Shown here piece after piece: positions 1-10,456 of a DNA stretch of 64,000 nucleotides. Source of the DNA: Pseudomonadota bacterium (GTDB taxonomy: Bacteria; Pseudomonadota; Gammaproteobacteria; UBA9339); assembly GCA_021781615.1 (NCBI GenBank), contig JAJXWM010000001.1, positions 98,274 to 162,273 of the forward strand, written 5' to 3'. Each line of letters opens with the position of its first letter. Within the stretch, counting starts at the first letter, position 1. Below the pieces are notes generated by a model. The model worked only from the letters and a program-made list of their open reading frames with translations, was not told the DNA's origin and searched no databases. A program made the position numbers and the translations under genes.

Positions 1-780
1 CTTTCAGCCGCAAATAATATAGGCTTTATTTTTGGTCCGGTAATTAGTAGTTTATTGGTTAATAATACCTTAGTAAGCTGGTTTAATCTTACTACGCCCT
101 TTTATTTTGCAGCGGTGCTCGCTTTTTTTGGGGCATTATTTTTATTAATAGTTTTTAAAGAGCCGAAAAGGGTTTTGTCTGTGGTTAAGGCGCGCTCTAC
201 AAAACCAAGCTTTAGCAAGAGACTTTTTGTTTTTGTGAGAGCTTTTACCGACAAATATATTTGGAGGACGGCAATAAGTTATTTTTGTCTTCAGGTAGGT
301 TGGGCGCTATACCTGCAAACCAATTTTCTTGCGCTTATCCAGAAATATGATTATTCGAGCAGTCGTTTGGGGTATTTTTTAGCATGGCTTGGAATAATAT
401 TTTGTTTTAGTTTGTTGGTTGTAGTGCGGTTCTTGGTGCGCAGAGTTTCTTTACAAAAGATTGTTTATGGTACTTTTGGTATTGCTGCCATTTGTTGTTT
501 TGTCGGGATATTTTATAACACAGAGACTAGTATATGGATTAATATTTTACCGATGGCTGCTGCTATCGCGTTAGGATCAAATGCAGTTCTTACTAATCTA
601 TCTAATATTACGAAAGCTCATGAACAAGGGTGGGCGATGGGGGTCGGGGGAAGTTTGGCAGCTCTTGCCTGGGCAATTACGCCGCCGATAGCGGGCGCGA
701 TATTAATGTTTGGTTTTGAGTTGCCGTTATTTATTGCAGGCACGGCATTTTTATCCGGGCTGTTGTGCTTTTTATCGTGA
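1..780 (+). CDS. MFS transporter, C-terminal part (5' end outside window)
   Basis: The reading frame is open from base 1, so the gene starts upstream of the window; about 259 residues are visible. The first residues (SAANNIGFIFGPVISSLL) resemble the glycine/proline-rich helix 5 region of TetA-like major facilitator permeases. About seven hydrophobic helices follow, with a basic loop (KEPKRVLSVVKARSTKPSFSK) that fits the central cytoplasmic loop. It is an inner-membrane secondary transporter. The substrate cannot be read from the sequence. The TTG at 55 is an internal codon, not the start. Confidence 0.8.
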   Translation, partial: LSAANNIGFIFGPVISSLLVNNTLVSWFNLTTPFYFAAVLAFFGALFLLIVFKEPKRVLSVVKARSTKPSFSKRLFVFVRAFTDKYIWRTAISYFCLQVGWALYLQTNFLALIQKYDYSSSRLGYFLAWLGIIFCFSLLVVVRFLVRRVSLQKIVYGTFGIAAICCFVGIFYNTETSIWINILPMAAAIALGSNAVLTNLSNITKAHEQGWAMGVGGSLAALAWAITPPIAGAILMFGFELPLFIAGTAFLSGLLCFLS

Positions 781-878
781 ACAACTCGTCGCGGGTTTTT
801 CTTACCAATTTTTTTCAATCTCTGTAATGCTGCTGGAAATGATAGGCTCTCATTTCTGTTCGCGGGTGCTGTTATAAT

Positions 879-968
879 ATGAAACGTAGTGAAATTCAAA
901 GTGACTTTGACCCTGAAACCCGTCGCCTCTATGAAAAGTATTGGGAAAGGTTAAAAATTGGCAATTAG
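879..968 (+). CDS. Very small ORF (29 aa), doubtful
   Basis: An ATG opens a 29-codon frame rich in charged and aromatic residues (DFDPETRRLYEKYWERL), which looks protein-like. However, a perfect TATAAT (873-878) touches the ATG, so a promoter there would start transcription inside the ORF, and no Shine-Dalgarno is visible. It may be a remnant of a larger gene. The rest of the 781-1087 gap shows no other gene. Confidence 0.2.
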   Translation: MKRSEIQSDFDPETRRLYEKYWERLKIGN

Positions 969-1087
969 AAATCTTTTAGAAAAGCTCCAAAGATTTCAGC
1001 ATCAATTTGAGGTCCTGCGCAATTAATTTGTAACGTGAGTGATAGGGAATGTGTTAAATTATATAAATTTAAGAAGAGGAAAACATT

Positions 1088-1357
1088 ATGGTAAAACAAC
1101 TTAATAATATAGAAATAAGCTTAGTAAACGGGGGTCTAAAACTAAAATGTAATTGTATTTGCGATGATAATTATGTAGATCTTGAGGCAAACGGTATCAA
1201 CGGTTATGCTGATTGTAAAGCTTTTTGCGAGTCTGGAAATATGGCTTTTAGTTGTGAAACCGATTACCAGTACTTGTTTGGAGGAGTCTTACTTGCAGCT
1301 GGGATGTTTGTACTGTATTTTGTTGGTGAAAAATGTGAACGGTGGCGAAGGCATTAA
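1088..1357 (+). CDS. Cys-rich small peptide with microcin-type double-glycine leader (copy 1)
   Basis: 89 residues, with a ribosome-binding site AAGAAGAGG just upstream. Residues 1-16 (MVKQLNNIEISLVNGG) fit the double-glycine leader consensus of class II microcins and bacteriocins: L at -12, E at -8, I at -7, V at -4, GG at -2/-1. The core begins with a CNC motif and carries DCKAFC (C-x3-C) about 19 residues later. The same layout occurs in the three peptides at 38.4-39.4 kb. This copy differs in having a hydrophobic C-terminal segment (LFGGVLLAAGMFVLYFVG) that could be a membrane helix. Export by a peptidase-containing ABC transporter would be expected; none is in the window. Function unknown. 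Confidence 0.65.
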   Translation: MVKQLNNIEISLVNGGLKLKCNCICDDNYVDLEANGINGYADCKAFCESGNMAFSCETDYQYLFGGVLLAAGMFVLYFVGEKCERWRRH

Positions 1358-1442
1358 AAGTCTGGACCATACCTACACATTATTTATATAACAATGATAA
1401 TAAAAACTTGGTAACCGCAGGCTTTAGTTTATAACTATATGT

Positions 1443-1495
1443 CATCACGTGCAAAGCGTTTTTTGCTTTGCGTGGTGATCCAGTTTTTTTAGGAT
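1443..1495 (+). terminator. Hairpin with T tract after Cys-rich peptide 1
   Basis: The arms ATCACGTGCAAAGC and GCTTTGCGTGGTGAT form a stem with a T-rich loop. CAGTTTTTTTAG follows, as in a rho-independent terminator. It lies about 90 bases after the peptide gene. The rest of the 1358-1607 gap shows no gene. Confidence 0.6.
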
Positions 1496-1607
1496 TTTCT
1501 GCTTCGTCACTTCGTTCCTCCCAATGACCATGATCTATGTTTTAGGGAAATGCTATAATGCCGATATTACGCCGATAAAACAAACTGGTTTTTATAGGAG
1601 CTAACCT

Positions 1608-1640
1608 AAAAAAAACCCCGCAAATCGCGGGGGTTTTTTT
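1608..1640 (-). terminator. Rho-independent terminator of groESL
   Basis: CCCCGC-aaat-CGCGGGG stem flanked by A and T runs on both sides, so it can work in both directions. It lies just beyond the groEL stop codon. Confidence 0.85.
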
Positions 1641-1672
1641 GAAAACTAAAAACTTGAAACAGCGAGCAACCA

Positions 1673-3340
<1,668 letters not shown>

Positions 3341-3360
3341 TTAATTCCTCCACTTTAAAT

Positions 3361-3654
3361 TTATTGTAAAACGGCCAAAATATCTTCTTCGCGCATGATG
3401 ACGTATTCTTTGTTGTCGAGTTTAACTTCGGTTCCAGAATACTTACCAAATAACACTTTATCACCGACCTTTACTTCTAAAGGACGCACTTTGCCATCTT
3501 TTAAAACTTCTCCGCTGCCGATAAAACAAACCTCACCACGAGTGGGTTTTTCATTGTTAGCAGTGTCAGGGATTACGATTCCGCCTTGAGAGGTGCGCTC
3601 CTCATCTAAGCGTTTAATGACCACACGATCACGTAAGGGACGAATTTTTGCCAT
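3361..3654 (-). CDS. groES: Co-chaperonin GroES (10 kDa)
   Basis: 97 residues, the normal length. It begins [17 protein letters not shown] and contains the mobile loop region ([12 protein letters not shown]) that docks on GroEL; the C-terminus ([14 protein letters not shown]) is typical. It forms the heptameric lid of the GroEL cage. It is the first gene of the groES-groEL operon, with GGAGAG upstream of the ATG. Control by HrcA and a sigma-32-type factor is suggested by the upstream sites. Confidence 0.98.
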   Translation of the reverse strand: MAKIRPLRDRVVIKRLDEERTSQGGIVIPDTANNEKPTRGEVCFIGSGEVLKDGKVRPLEVKVGDKVLFGKYSGTEVKLDNKEYVIMREEDILAVLQ

Positions 3655-3716
3655 GTACGACTCTCCTTCATTTTAAGTTTAATAATTTTTAGAGGTTGGC
3701 TAAACCAAAACCACCG

Positions 3717-3743
3717 TTAGCACTCTACCAAAAGGAGTGCTAA
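3717..3743 (-). promoter_or_regulatory. CIRCE operator (HrcA binding site) of groESL
   Basis: TTAGCACTC, nine bases, GAGTGCTAA: a perfect copy of the CIRCE inverted repeat that HrcA binds. It lies in the groES leader, starting a few bases after the predicted transcription start, as is usual for CIRCE. No hrcA gene is in the window. Confidence 0.93.
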
Positions 3744-3779
3744 TGTTATCTAAATGGTGCCTGAAGTCAATATTTCAAG
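3743..3779 (-). promoter_or_regulatory. groESL promoter: sigma-32-like elements overlapping a sigma-70-like promoter
   Basis: On the minus strand CTTGAAA (3773-3779) is followed after 13 bases by CACCATTT (3752-3759). This matches the sigma-32 consensus CTTGAAA/CCCCATnT at all but one base. Overlapping it, TTGACT (3765-3770) and TAACAT (3743-3748), 16 bases apart, could serve as a housekeeping promoter. Both would start transcription at or just before CIRCE, suggesting combined positive and negative heat-shock control. Confidence 0.6.
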
Positions 3780-3923
3780 AAAGTTGGGTTAATTTTTATT
3801 GCCAAGAGCTTACGAATAGATTTGTGTATAGATTTGTATGGTTGCTCTGCTTGTTGAGTAAGAGTACAATTACTCTAATATTTTCCAGGGAGTTTAAATA
3901 TCTAAAACAGGAAGGAGGTGTTT

Positions 3924-6900
3924 ATGGGATTTTTTGATAAGAAGCCGGAAGAGGTATTGGCAAAGCAATTCAGAGATGAGAAAGAGGAAGCAAAAAAGTT
4001 GCCATTGGACAAAATTGGCGAAGCATTTCAAAAGACCAGCCGCTTGATTGATGAACAGAGAGCCGCAGTCCAGCAAGAAGTAGATGATAAGCGAAAGAAG
4101 TTGGCTGAGGCAAAAAGATGGAAGGTGGGTTTTTGGACTTTAAGCGTTATTAGTGGATTTTTTTTAGGGGTGGCGGCCATTGCTGCTGCGGTTGTTGCCA
4201 TAGCGACCGCGCCTCTTTGGGGGCCTGTTGTTGGTGTTGTTGCCATTATGAGGTACATGAAAGATAAGCGGGAGGAGAGGAAGCAAAAAGAACAGCCCGT
4301 TGAAGAGAACACAATAGCAGATAAGGTTGTAAACAAGGTAGTAGACAAAGCCAAAAAAACAATATTCGAAGTAGTAAGAGATAATACTTGGGGTATTTTT
4401 GTCGATGGACGTAAAGACATGGAAGAGGATATCGTTAATGCACAGGGGGAGGTTGCGGCGGCAGAGGAAGGAACCAAGGGGATTTTTGCTAAAATTAAAG
4501 AAGTTGAAGCGCAGATAAAGGCAGAGAGGCAAATAGCAGCCTCTCTTATCGCCTTAAATGAGTCCTTTGTGACGAAGGATGGTAAAAAAATTACTGATGC
4601 TTTTGTTGAGGCTTACAATAACAATCCACAGCGATGTATAGATAGTATAAAAAATAGTCTTCTCCTTGATGAATTAAAAAGCGCTATTTTTAGTAAAGAA
4701 AATATTTCAAAGTTGGCGAGCCTTTCTGGTGATGGTGTCCAAATCAAAGGGCTGTTATTAATGCTTATTACCCCGAAAGATCCAAGCGAAAAAATAGATT
4801 TATTTGCTACGATGTTAGATGTGGTCAAACTTGTAAAATCTTATGATAGTAAAATTGATAGTAAAATGGGAGAAGTCTTGCTGGGGGCGTTAGATGTCTT
4901 GCAAGCAGCGGTCGATGAAAAGGACGTGGCCGCGGTAGCGCCAAAGCTACTTACGCAACTACAAGACGCGGTGAAAGCAAAAGTTACTCCGGAAGGCATG
5001 CAAACAATAGATAATTATATTGCTAAAAGCATGCAAACCGATTTGTATGTAAGGCACGATTGTCTGCGAGGAGGGGTGGGGTCTCTCAACAAAGAAGATT
5101 TCAGAGCTTTGATACGAGAATTTGATGGAAACACCACATTAACGGCGTTTGAATTTATTAAGCCCAAAACTGGCAATATAAATGAGGATGTAAAAAGATA
5201 TGTGCAGTCTGTTTGTTTGCGCAATGGTTTGGATAAGCTAGAGAAGGTAAAATCTTTTGGTGAGAAAGATGCGGCAGGGCTTGTCCGTTTGGTGGAAGAT
5301 CTGGGTGGAAGCCTTACTGTTACCGAGTCTATTAAAGAACATGAGAAGCAGTATGCAGAAAAAGCACAGCTGCTGCGAGGAAAGATAAAAGAATTGCGAG
5401 CCAGCAAGCAAGAATATTTTTCTCCCGAGCAATTACAAAAAATAGATACTTTTTTTGCAAAAGAGGTGCAGGCAGAGTTATTGGCAAAACACCCATGTTT
5501 GAAGGGTGGTGTTGGGGGGCTTGATGAGAAGGATTTCGCAGCGCTGCAAAAAGAAATGGAACCTAATGAAACACTCTTAACCTTCGAGCTCAAAGAGCCT
5601 ACGTTAGGTAATATAAGTCCCAAGGTAAAAGAATATGTTGCATATATTTGTGGCCGAAACCAACTGCTTCGTCTAGTTGTTAACAAAAAGACTTTATCAG
5701 AAAAAGATAGTGTCGAGATTGCGAATGGTTTAGAAAAAATAGATGAAAAATCTCGCGAAAAAGTTCTCGGCTATGTTAAAGGAAAGGTTTCCCCCTCGGT
5801 TTTTGCCGCGATTCAAAAGACGGCGGCAGTTAAATTTGGGGCTATAGATGTTGTGGAGCCGAAGACTGAGCCGGTTCCTTCAAAGAACGGGGCAGCTCCT
5901 GAGAGTGCTTTGCCTTCAGCTCCTGTGTCGGCTAAGGAGCCTGAACTAGGGCACGAAAGTACAGTCAAGCCTATCCCTACGCAAGAGAGAGCTGGTGTTG
6001 CTTCTAAAAATGGGGTAGCGGCAAGCGCAGATAGTACGGGTGCGATTTTTGGAAAATTGAAGTTAGGCGAGACCCCTGAGAAGGGGGTAGCGAAGAAGCA
6101 TAATGAGGAAATACAGGATAGGTTGATGGCGACTGAGGGAGGCTACAATTGTTTGCAGGGACGAGCTGGTTTTCTCAATAAGGGAAGTTTTAGAGAATTA
6201 ACAGAAGAGTTAGATGATAATTATGAGTTGACCTCATTTAATTTTGAGCGCGAACAGTTTAAGGATCATAGTCCCAACAGTAATGTAAGGAAATATGTTG
6301 AAAATATTTGTAAGCGCAATCAGTTGTGTGCTTTAGTTATAGGAGGCCTGCCTACAGTTAAGGTGCAAGAGTTCGTAAATATTTTTAAAAGTATGCACTC
6401 TGATATAGATGGTGATTATCTTAAGGGTGAGTATAAGATGAGCCAGGACAACCTATATCGAATTCTCTTACAAGTTGAGAAGCGAAATCCTGTAGCGGTA
6501 GCCGCTGTTATGTCGGCATATTTTGACGCTAAAGATCCAAGCGATACGGTGCAAAATTTGCAAGAGTTATTAAAGGCGAATCCTCAGGCTTTCAGAGCAA
6601 TGCTTAAATACAACTTTAATAAGCCTTCGCCCGATGTAGAGGCTGAATATAAGGTACAGTTGATAGAGGGGTTGTTAAAAAACAAAGAGTTATTCAAGCC
6701 TGGCAATGTAAGTAATCCAACAGTTAAAGCTATGTATGGTTTTGTTGCTGATACGGTAAGCTCTGGAAAAGGTAAAGCGCTCGATGCTCTTAAGGGAGCA
6801 TTAGAGCAAATAGAGGTTGCTAAGGGTGATAAAAAATCTATATCTGTGAGCGAAGGAGTTAAGGCCGATGCTGTTAAGTCAGTTAAGAAAATCCTTGGGC

Positions 6901-6974
6901 ATAAAAAAGAAGAGGCGGAAAGTCCGCGGCAGCGAGTAGAGGTAGGCAACACTTTTGTTAGAGGCAAAGTGTAG
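3924..6974 (+). CDS. Large membrane-anchored protein with three internal Cys-containing repeats, function unknown
   Basis: 1016 residues from ATG 3924, chosen over the in-frame GTG at 3918 because AAGGAGG at 3912-3918 is ideally placed for it. Order: charged N-terminal helix (1-65), hydrophobic stretch of one or two membrane helices (about 68-112), basic and coiled-coil region, three homologous repeats of about 85 residues (about 373-455, 518-600, 733-815), a Pro/Ala-rich linker between repeats 2 and 3, and a helical C-terminus. Each repeat has CLxGxxGxL then F near its start, a T(A/L/S)F(E/N) strand, and KxYVxxxCxRNxL near its end. I recognise no known enzyme motif. Transcribed divergently from groESL; a small palindrome AGAGTA-caat-TACTCT lies at 3861-3876 upstream. 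A host-directed or surface role is possible but unproven. Confidence 0.8.
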   Translation: MGFFDKKPEEVLAKQFRDEKEEAKKLPLDKIGEAFQKTSRLIDEQRAAVQQEVDDKRKKLAEAKRWKVGFWTLSVISGFFLGVAAIAAAVVAIATAPLWGPVVGVVAIMRYMKDKREERKQKEQPVEENTIADKVVNKVVDKAKKTIFEVVRDNTWGIFVDGRKDMEEDIVNAQGEVAAAEEGTKGIFAKIKEVEAQIKAERQIAASLIALNESFVTKDGKKITDAFVEAYNNNPQRCIDSIKNSLLLDELKSAIFSKENISKLASLSGDGVQIKGLLLMLITPKDPSEKIDLFATMLDVVKLVKSYDSKIDSKMGEVLLGALDVLQAAVDEKDVAAVAPKLLTQLQDAVKAKVTPEGMQTIDNYIAKSMQTDLYVRHDCLRGGVGSLNKEDFRALIREFDGNTTLTAFEFIKPKTGNINEDVKRYVQSVCLRNGLDKLEKVKSFGEKDAAGLVRLVEDLGGSLTVTESIKEHEKQYAEKAQLLRGKIKELRASKQEYFSPEQLQKIDTFFAKEVQAELLAKHPCLKGGVGGLDEKDFAALQKEMEPNETLLTFELKEPTLGNISPKVKEYVAYICGRNQLLRLVVNKKTLSEKDSVEIANGLEKIDEKSREKVLGYVKGKVSPSVFAAIQKTAAVKFGAIDVVEPKTEPVPSKNGAAPESALPSAPVSAKEPELGHESTVKPIPTQERAGVASKNGVAASADSTGAIFGKLKLGETPEKGVAKKHNEEIQDRLMATEGGYNCLQGRAGFLNKGSFRELTEELDDNYELTSFNFEREQFKDHSPNSNVRKYVENICKRNQLCALVIGGLPTVKVQEFVNIFKSMHSDIDGDYLKGEYKMSQDNLYRILLQVEKRNPVAVAAVMSAYFDAKDPSDTVQNLQELLKANPQAFRAMLKYNFNKPSPDVEAEYKVQLIEGLLKNKELFKPGNVSNPTVKAMYGFVADTVSSGKGKALDALKGALEQIEVAKGDKKSISVSEGVKADAVKSVKKILGHKKEEAESPRQRVEVGNTFVRGKV

Positions 6975-7108
6975 CTGCAAGAGCGAGCTTCTTGTGAGTA
7001 AAATGTTTGCAAGTCAAGCCAATCCTAACAAAAATTGTTGCGATAAGTGGACAAAATGCCATATTTGTGGAAGAATGCGTCCTTAATATTAAAAACCGTG
7101 AATTTGCT

Positions 7109-7561
7109 ATGGATATAAGAAAAATAAAGAAACTTATCGACTTAATCAGCGAAAATAACATCGCAGAGATCGAAATTAAAGAAGAAAAAGAGTCGATTCA
7201 TATCGTTTTAAATAAACAAAATGCAAATTTTGCGTCAAATGAGCAGATGTTTGCTTCGAAAATGCAGGTAATTGAGCGTAATTTGTCGTCAGAGACGCCA
7301 GTTATTGAAAAAGGGGCCGAAAAGGCGAAAAATGCTGTAAATTCTCCAATGGTTGGTACTGTGTACCTTTCTGCTGCCCCGGGGGCTAAACAGTTTGTGG
7401 AGATTGGGCAAAAAGTTAAAGTAGGTGATACCCTTTGTTTGATCGAAGCGATGAAGATGTTTAATAAAATTGAAGCTGATAGAGCCGGGACAATAACTGC
7501 GCGCTTAGTTGAGAATGCACAGCCCGTCGAGTATAACCAAGCATTATTTGTAATCGAATAA
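7109..7561 (+). CDS. accB: Biotin carboxyl carrier protein of acetyl-CoA carboxylase
   Basis: 150 residues from ATG 7109, chosen because [13 protein letters not shown] is the standard AccB start; the frame is also open upstream to 7007. The C-terminal biotinyl domain has EAMKMFN, where the Lys carries biotin. A short linker separates it from the N-terminal helix. It carries carboxyl groups between AccC and the carboxyltransferase in malonyl-CoA synthesis. accC follows after 23 bases in one operon. The usual neighbour aroQ is absent. The 6975-7108 gap shows no gene. Confidence 0.95.
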   Translation: MDIRKIKKLIDLISENNIAEIEIKEEKESIHIVLNKQNANFASNEQMFASKMQVIERNLSSETPVIEKGAEKAKNAVNSPMVGTVYLSAAPGAKQFVEIGQKVKVGDTLCLIEAMKMFNKIEADRAGTITARLVENAQPVEYNQALFVIE

Positions 7562-7584
7562 TATATAAAACAAGATAAATTACC

Positions 7585-8931
7585 GTGAAAAAAGTTTTAA
7601 TAGCAAATCGTGGTGAAATTGCCCTAAGAGTACAGAGAGCGTGCCATGAGCTTGGTATTAAGACTGTTGCTGTTTATTCCAGCGCCGATCGAGAATTAAT
7701 GCATGTGCAACTTGCAGATGAGGCGGTTTGTATTGGGCCGCCAGCACCACTCGAAAGTTATTTAAATATTCCAGCAGTAATTAGCGCGGCAGAAATAACT
7801 GGTGCTGATGCCATTCATCCCGGGTATGGCTTTTTGGCTGAAAACGCTAATTTTGTGGAACAGGCTGAAAAAAGCGGGTTCACTTTTATTGGACCAACCC
7901 CCGAAACTATACGTACGATGGGAGATAAAATTTCTGCGATAAAGGCGATGAAAAAAGCAGAAATTCCTTGTATTCCAGGGTCAGATGGTCCTTTGGGGAA
8001 AAATGACCAAGAGAATATGCAGCTTGCGAAAAAAATCGGCTATCCCATTATTATTAAAGCCGCAGCCGGTGGCGGCGGTCGCGGGATGAGAATAGTTCAT
8101 GAAGAGAGCGAGCTTTTAAGCGCGATCAACACTACGCGAATGGAAGCGCACTCTGCGTTTAAAGATCCGACAGTTTATATGGAAAAATTTCTCCAAAATC
8201 CACGGCATATTGAAATTCAGGTGGTAGGAGATGGTAACGGAAATGCAGTATACCTTGGGGAACGAGACTGTTCATTACAGCGGCGACACCAAAAAATTTT
8301 AGAAGAAGCGCCAGCTCCAGGAATTACGGCAAAACAACGGAAAGCCATCGGCGATCAATGTGTTTTGGCCTGTCAAAAAATAAACTATCGCGGTGTTGGA
8401 ACTTTTGAGTTTTTATATGAGAAAGGAGAGTTTTATTTTATTGAGATGAATACGCGAATTCAGGTCGAGCATCCAATTACTGAAGCGACCACCTGCCTTG
8501 ATATTGTTAAATGGCAAATTTTAATTGCGATGGGTGAAAAAATAAGCATTAAGAGCGAAGATATTGAAATTAAGGGTCATGCAATTGAATGTCGTATTAA
8601 TGCTGAAGATCCAGATAACTTTATGCCATCTCCTGGAAAAATCAATGTATTCCATGCCCCAGGAGGGCCTGGAATTAGGGTAGATTCACATATTTATCAG
8701 AGCTATGTGGTGCCACCATTTTATGATTCTCTTATTGGTAAAATTATTAGTTATGGTGATACGAGAGAGATTGCCATTGCAAAAATGAAAAATGCCTTAA
8801 GAGAAATAGTGATTGAAGGAATTAAAACCAATGTGCCCTTGCACCAGCGAATATTAGAAGATACCAAGTTTTTGCGCGGCGGGGTTAATATCCATTATTT
8901 AGAAAATTTTTGTAAAAACAGGGCCGATTAA
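7585..8931 (+). CDS. accC: Biotin carboxylase subunit of acetyl-CoA carboxylase
   Basis: 448 residues, normal length, starting at GTG. The ATP-grasp fold is seen in [25 protein letters not shown], the glycine-rich loop [11 protein letters not shown], and the metal/active-site region [16 protein letters not shown]. It carboxylates the biotin on AccB with bicarbonate and ATP in the cytoplasm. Downstream partner of accB. The carboxyltransferase genes accA and accD are not in the window. Confidence 0.97.
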   Translation: MKKVLIANRGEIALRVQRACHELGIKTVAVYSSADRELMHVQLADEAVCIGPPAPLESYLNIPAVISAAEITGADAIHPGYGFLAENANFVEQAEKSGFTFIGPTPETIRTMGDKISAIKAMKKAEIPCIPGSDGPLGKNDQENMQLAKKIGYPIIIKAAAGGGGRGMRIVHEESELLSAINTTRMEAHSAFKDPTVYMEKFLQNPRHIEIQVVGDGNGNAVYLGERDCSLQRRHQKILEEAPAPGITAKQRKAIGDQCVLACQKINYRGVGTFEFLYEKGEFYFIEMNTRIQVEHPITEATTCLDIVKWQILIAMGEKISIKSEDIEIKGHAIECRINAEDPDNFMPSPGKINVFHAPGGPGIRVDSHIYQSYVVPPFYDSLIGKIISYGDTREIAIAKMKNALREIVIEGIKTNVPLHQRILEDTKFLRGGVNIHYLENFCKNRAD

Positions 8932-9027
8932 TTTGTTAAATTGTCTGGGTAGATGTAGAGCGGAGAACGATGTTGCTCAAGCATTCATATGTACCTAACG
9001 TAGCGGTTTTTGATTTAGTATGCTTCA

Positions 9028-9070
9028 ACCTAAAAAGAGCAGTTGGAACCTGCTGCGAGCGCTTAATATA
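9028..9070 (+). repeat. Dispersed repeat A, copy 1
   Basis: Copy of a short repeat with the core CTAAAAAGAGCAGTTGGAA, followed here by the type-1 tail (CTGCTGCGAGCGCTTAATAT). AGCAG and CTGCT can pair in a small hairpin. It lies between the converging ends of accC and a barrel gene. The rest of the 8932-9102 gap is empty. Confidence 0.85.
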
Positions 9071-9102
9071 AGCTTTTTTCAATTGGTGATTTTTATAATC
9101 TT

Positions 9103-9978
9103 TTACAAAAAGCCATATCGCATGCCGAGGCCGAATCTTAGCTCGTTTGTTGTGCTGTCGGGTTCGTACTCACCTTTCACAACGCCAACATCTTGGGCCG
9201 CAGAACGACCATATTCAAAATGGGTATGGCTGATTGTTCCAACCACAAAAAGCTCATGATCTACTCTGTAATTTATTTCTAAGCCAAACTCTCTGATCAT
9301 TTTTTTACCTAAGGAAAGGCTGGGGGTTCCTTGGTAGGCGCCAGTTGTACCATTTGATAAAACAATATAAACCGGTGGCTTAGCATGTGCACCCAGCGTT
9401 GTGCCAATGTTAGCATAAGGTGAAAAAGCCCAATTATCGGTGGGGGCGAAATTTAGTTTAGCGCCGGCCATAGCTTTAAAATTATAATATTTATGTCCGG
9501 TATCTTGTTTCCAGTAACGAAAACCAAAGCCACCATACGGGATTACTTGTAAAAGGTTATAATCTAGTATTATTACCCCAAGTTTTGCATCTACGTTTAT
9601 GAAGTCATCTTTTTGTTTTGTTTGATAAGGGATATTTGGTGGGGGTTGTGAGGGCGTTGAAGAGGTGGGGTTTTGTAAAAAACCCTCATATTTTAAGTTT
9701 CCAAAAGCGAATTCGCCCGCGATGTCGGTATACATTCTTTGAAAAAAGACATTTCTGGTACCAATAGCTAAGCCATAAGCCGGACCATAAATATTAATCG
9801 GGAGTCCATCTGGCGCCTCTCTATAATTAAAATGCATGAAAGTTAAGCCGGCAGAGAAGCTATTATTAATTTCTGCAAGAACGTCATTATCAGGCTCAAG
9901 ATCTGCAGTTGCTATGGTTGAGAATAAGGCTGTTGCTATTCCCAGGGAATAAATTAATTTTTTCATATGGTTCATCAC
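9103..9978 (-). CDS. Outer-membrane beta-barrel protein, unknown function
   Basis: 291 residues. The N-terminus (MKKLIYSLGIATALFSTIATA) is a Sec signal peptide; ATG 9966 is an alternative start that begins directly with this MKK. The mature part shows alternating hydrophobic/polar strands with aromatic residues (FGFRYWKQD, LRFGLGMRYGFL) typical of outer-membrane barrels. The last residue is Leu rather than the usual Phe. It may be a porin-like or OmpW-like barrel; the family is not certain. Confidence 0.75.
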   Translation of the reverse strand: MMNHMKKLIYSLGIATALFSTIATADLEPDNDVLAEINNSFSAGLTFMHFNYREAPDGLPINIYGPAYGLAIGTRNVFFQRMYTDIAGEFAFGNLKYEGFLQNPTSSTPSQPPPNIPYQTKQKDDFINVDAKLGVIILDYNLLQVIPYGGFGFRYWKQDTGHKYYNFKAMAGAKLNFAPTDNWAFSPYANIGTTLGAHAKPPVYIVLSNGTTGAYQGTPSLSLGKKMIREFGLEINYRVDHELFVVGTISHTHFEYGRSAAQDVGVVKGEYEPDSTTNELRFGLGMRYGFL

Positions 9979-10066
9979 GAGCCAGGGTTTTTAAATTTTT
10001 TACATGATATATCTATTTGGAATATAGTACAAATTTACTAATGAAGGCAGAGCCCAGCAATTTTCA

Positions 10067-10125
10067 ACCTAAAAAGAGCAGTTGGAACCGTAGCGAGAGC
10101 GTTTGAGATATTGTAAATCGACCGC
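10067..10125 (+). repeat. Dispersed repeat A, copy 2 (long tail)
   Basis: Core CTAAAAAGAGCAGTTGGAA followed by a type-2 tail beginning CCGTAGCGAGAGCGTTTGAG and running on to ATTGTAAATCGACCGC. The same tail is found in reverse at 14708-14775 and in part at 54342-54384. Confidence 0.85.
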
Positions 10126-10189
10126 TGTTCAGCATAATTTTGCATAGTAAAAAGCGCCATGCAAAAATCATACTGAAAATTAAGGTTAT

Positions 10190-10288
10190 GGGGCTGTTGA
10201 AACCCGCCTATTTCGTCATTCCCGCGAAAGCGGGAATCTAATAAAAACAATAAGCTACATTTGTTGTTTTTATAAAAATTTTCAGATT
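10190..10288 (+). repeat. Truncated MITE-A (dRS3-like hairpin element)
   Basis: 99 bases almost identical to the element at 49175, differing by one A. It holds the left terminal repeat GGGGCTGTTGAAA and the hairpin ATTCCCGCGAAAGCGGGAAT, which matches the Neisseria dRS3 core type. The right terminal repeat is missing here. The following 10330-10432 segment contains further hairpins (GCCGCAGG/CCTGCGC and GCAAG...CTTGC) but no gene. Confidence 0.8.
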
Positions 10289-10456
10289 CGTTATAGCAAT
10301 TCCCTAAAATACGGAACCCAAAATTGAAATCAGTGGTAGCCGCAGGATTCAGCCTGCGCTATTAACTTACGCAAGCAACCACTTGCGGCTGAAGAGCGCC
10401 TGCCAAGCCCGCGTCGTTTCGCGCAGGAATTTTAATACGGGTGTAAAACGAGCCCT

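Noticed and set aside
3737..3937. 66-codon frame across the groES promoter
   Set aside because: It overlaps CIRCE, has no ribosome-binding site and its translation is not protein-like.
9020..9259. 79-codon frame starting in repeat A
   Set aside because: Its first codons translate repeat A and the remainder lies antisense to an outer-membrane barrel gene.
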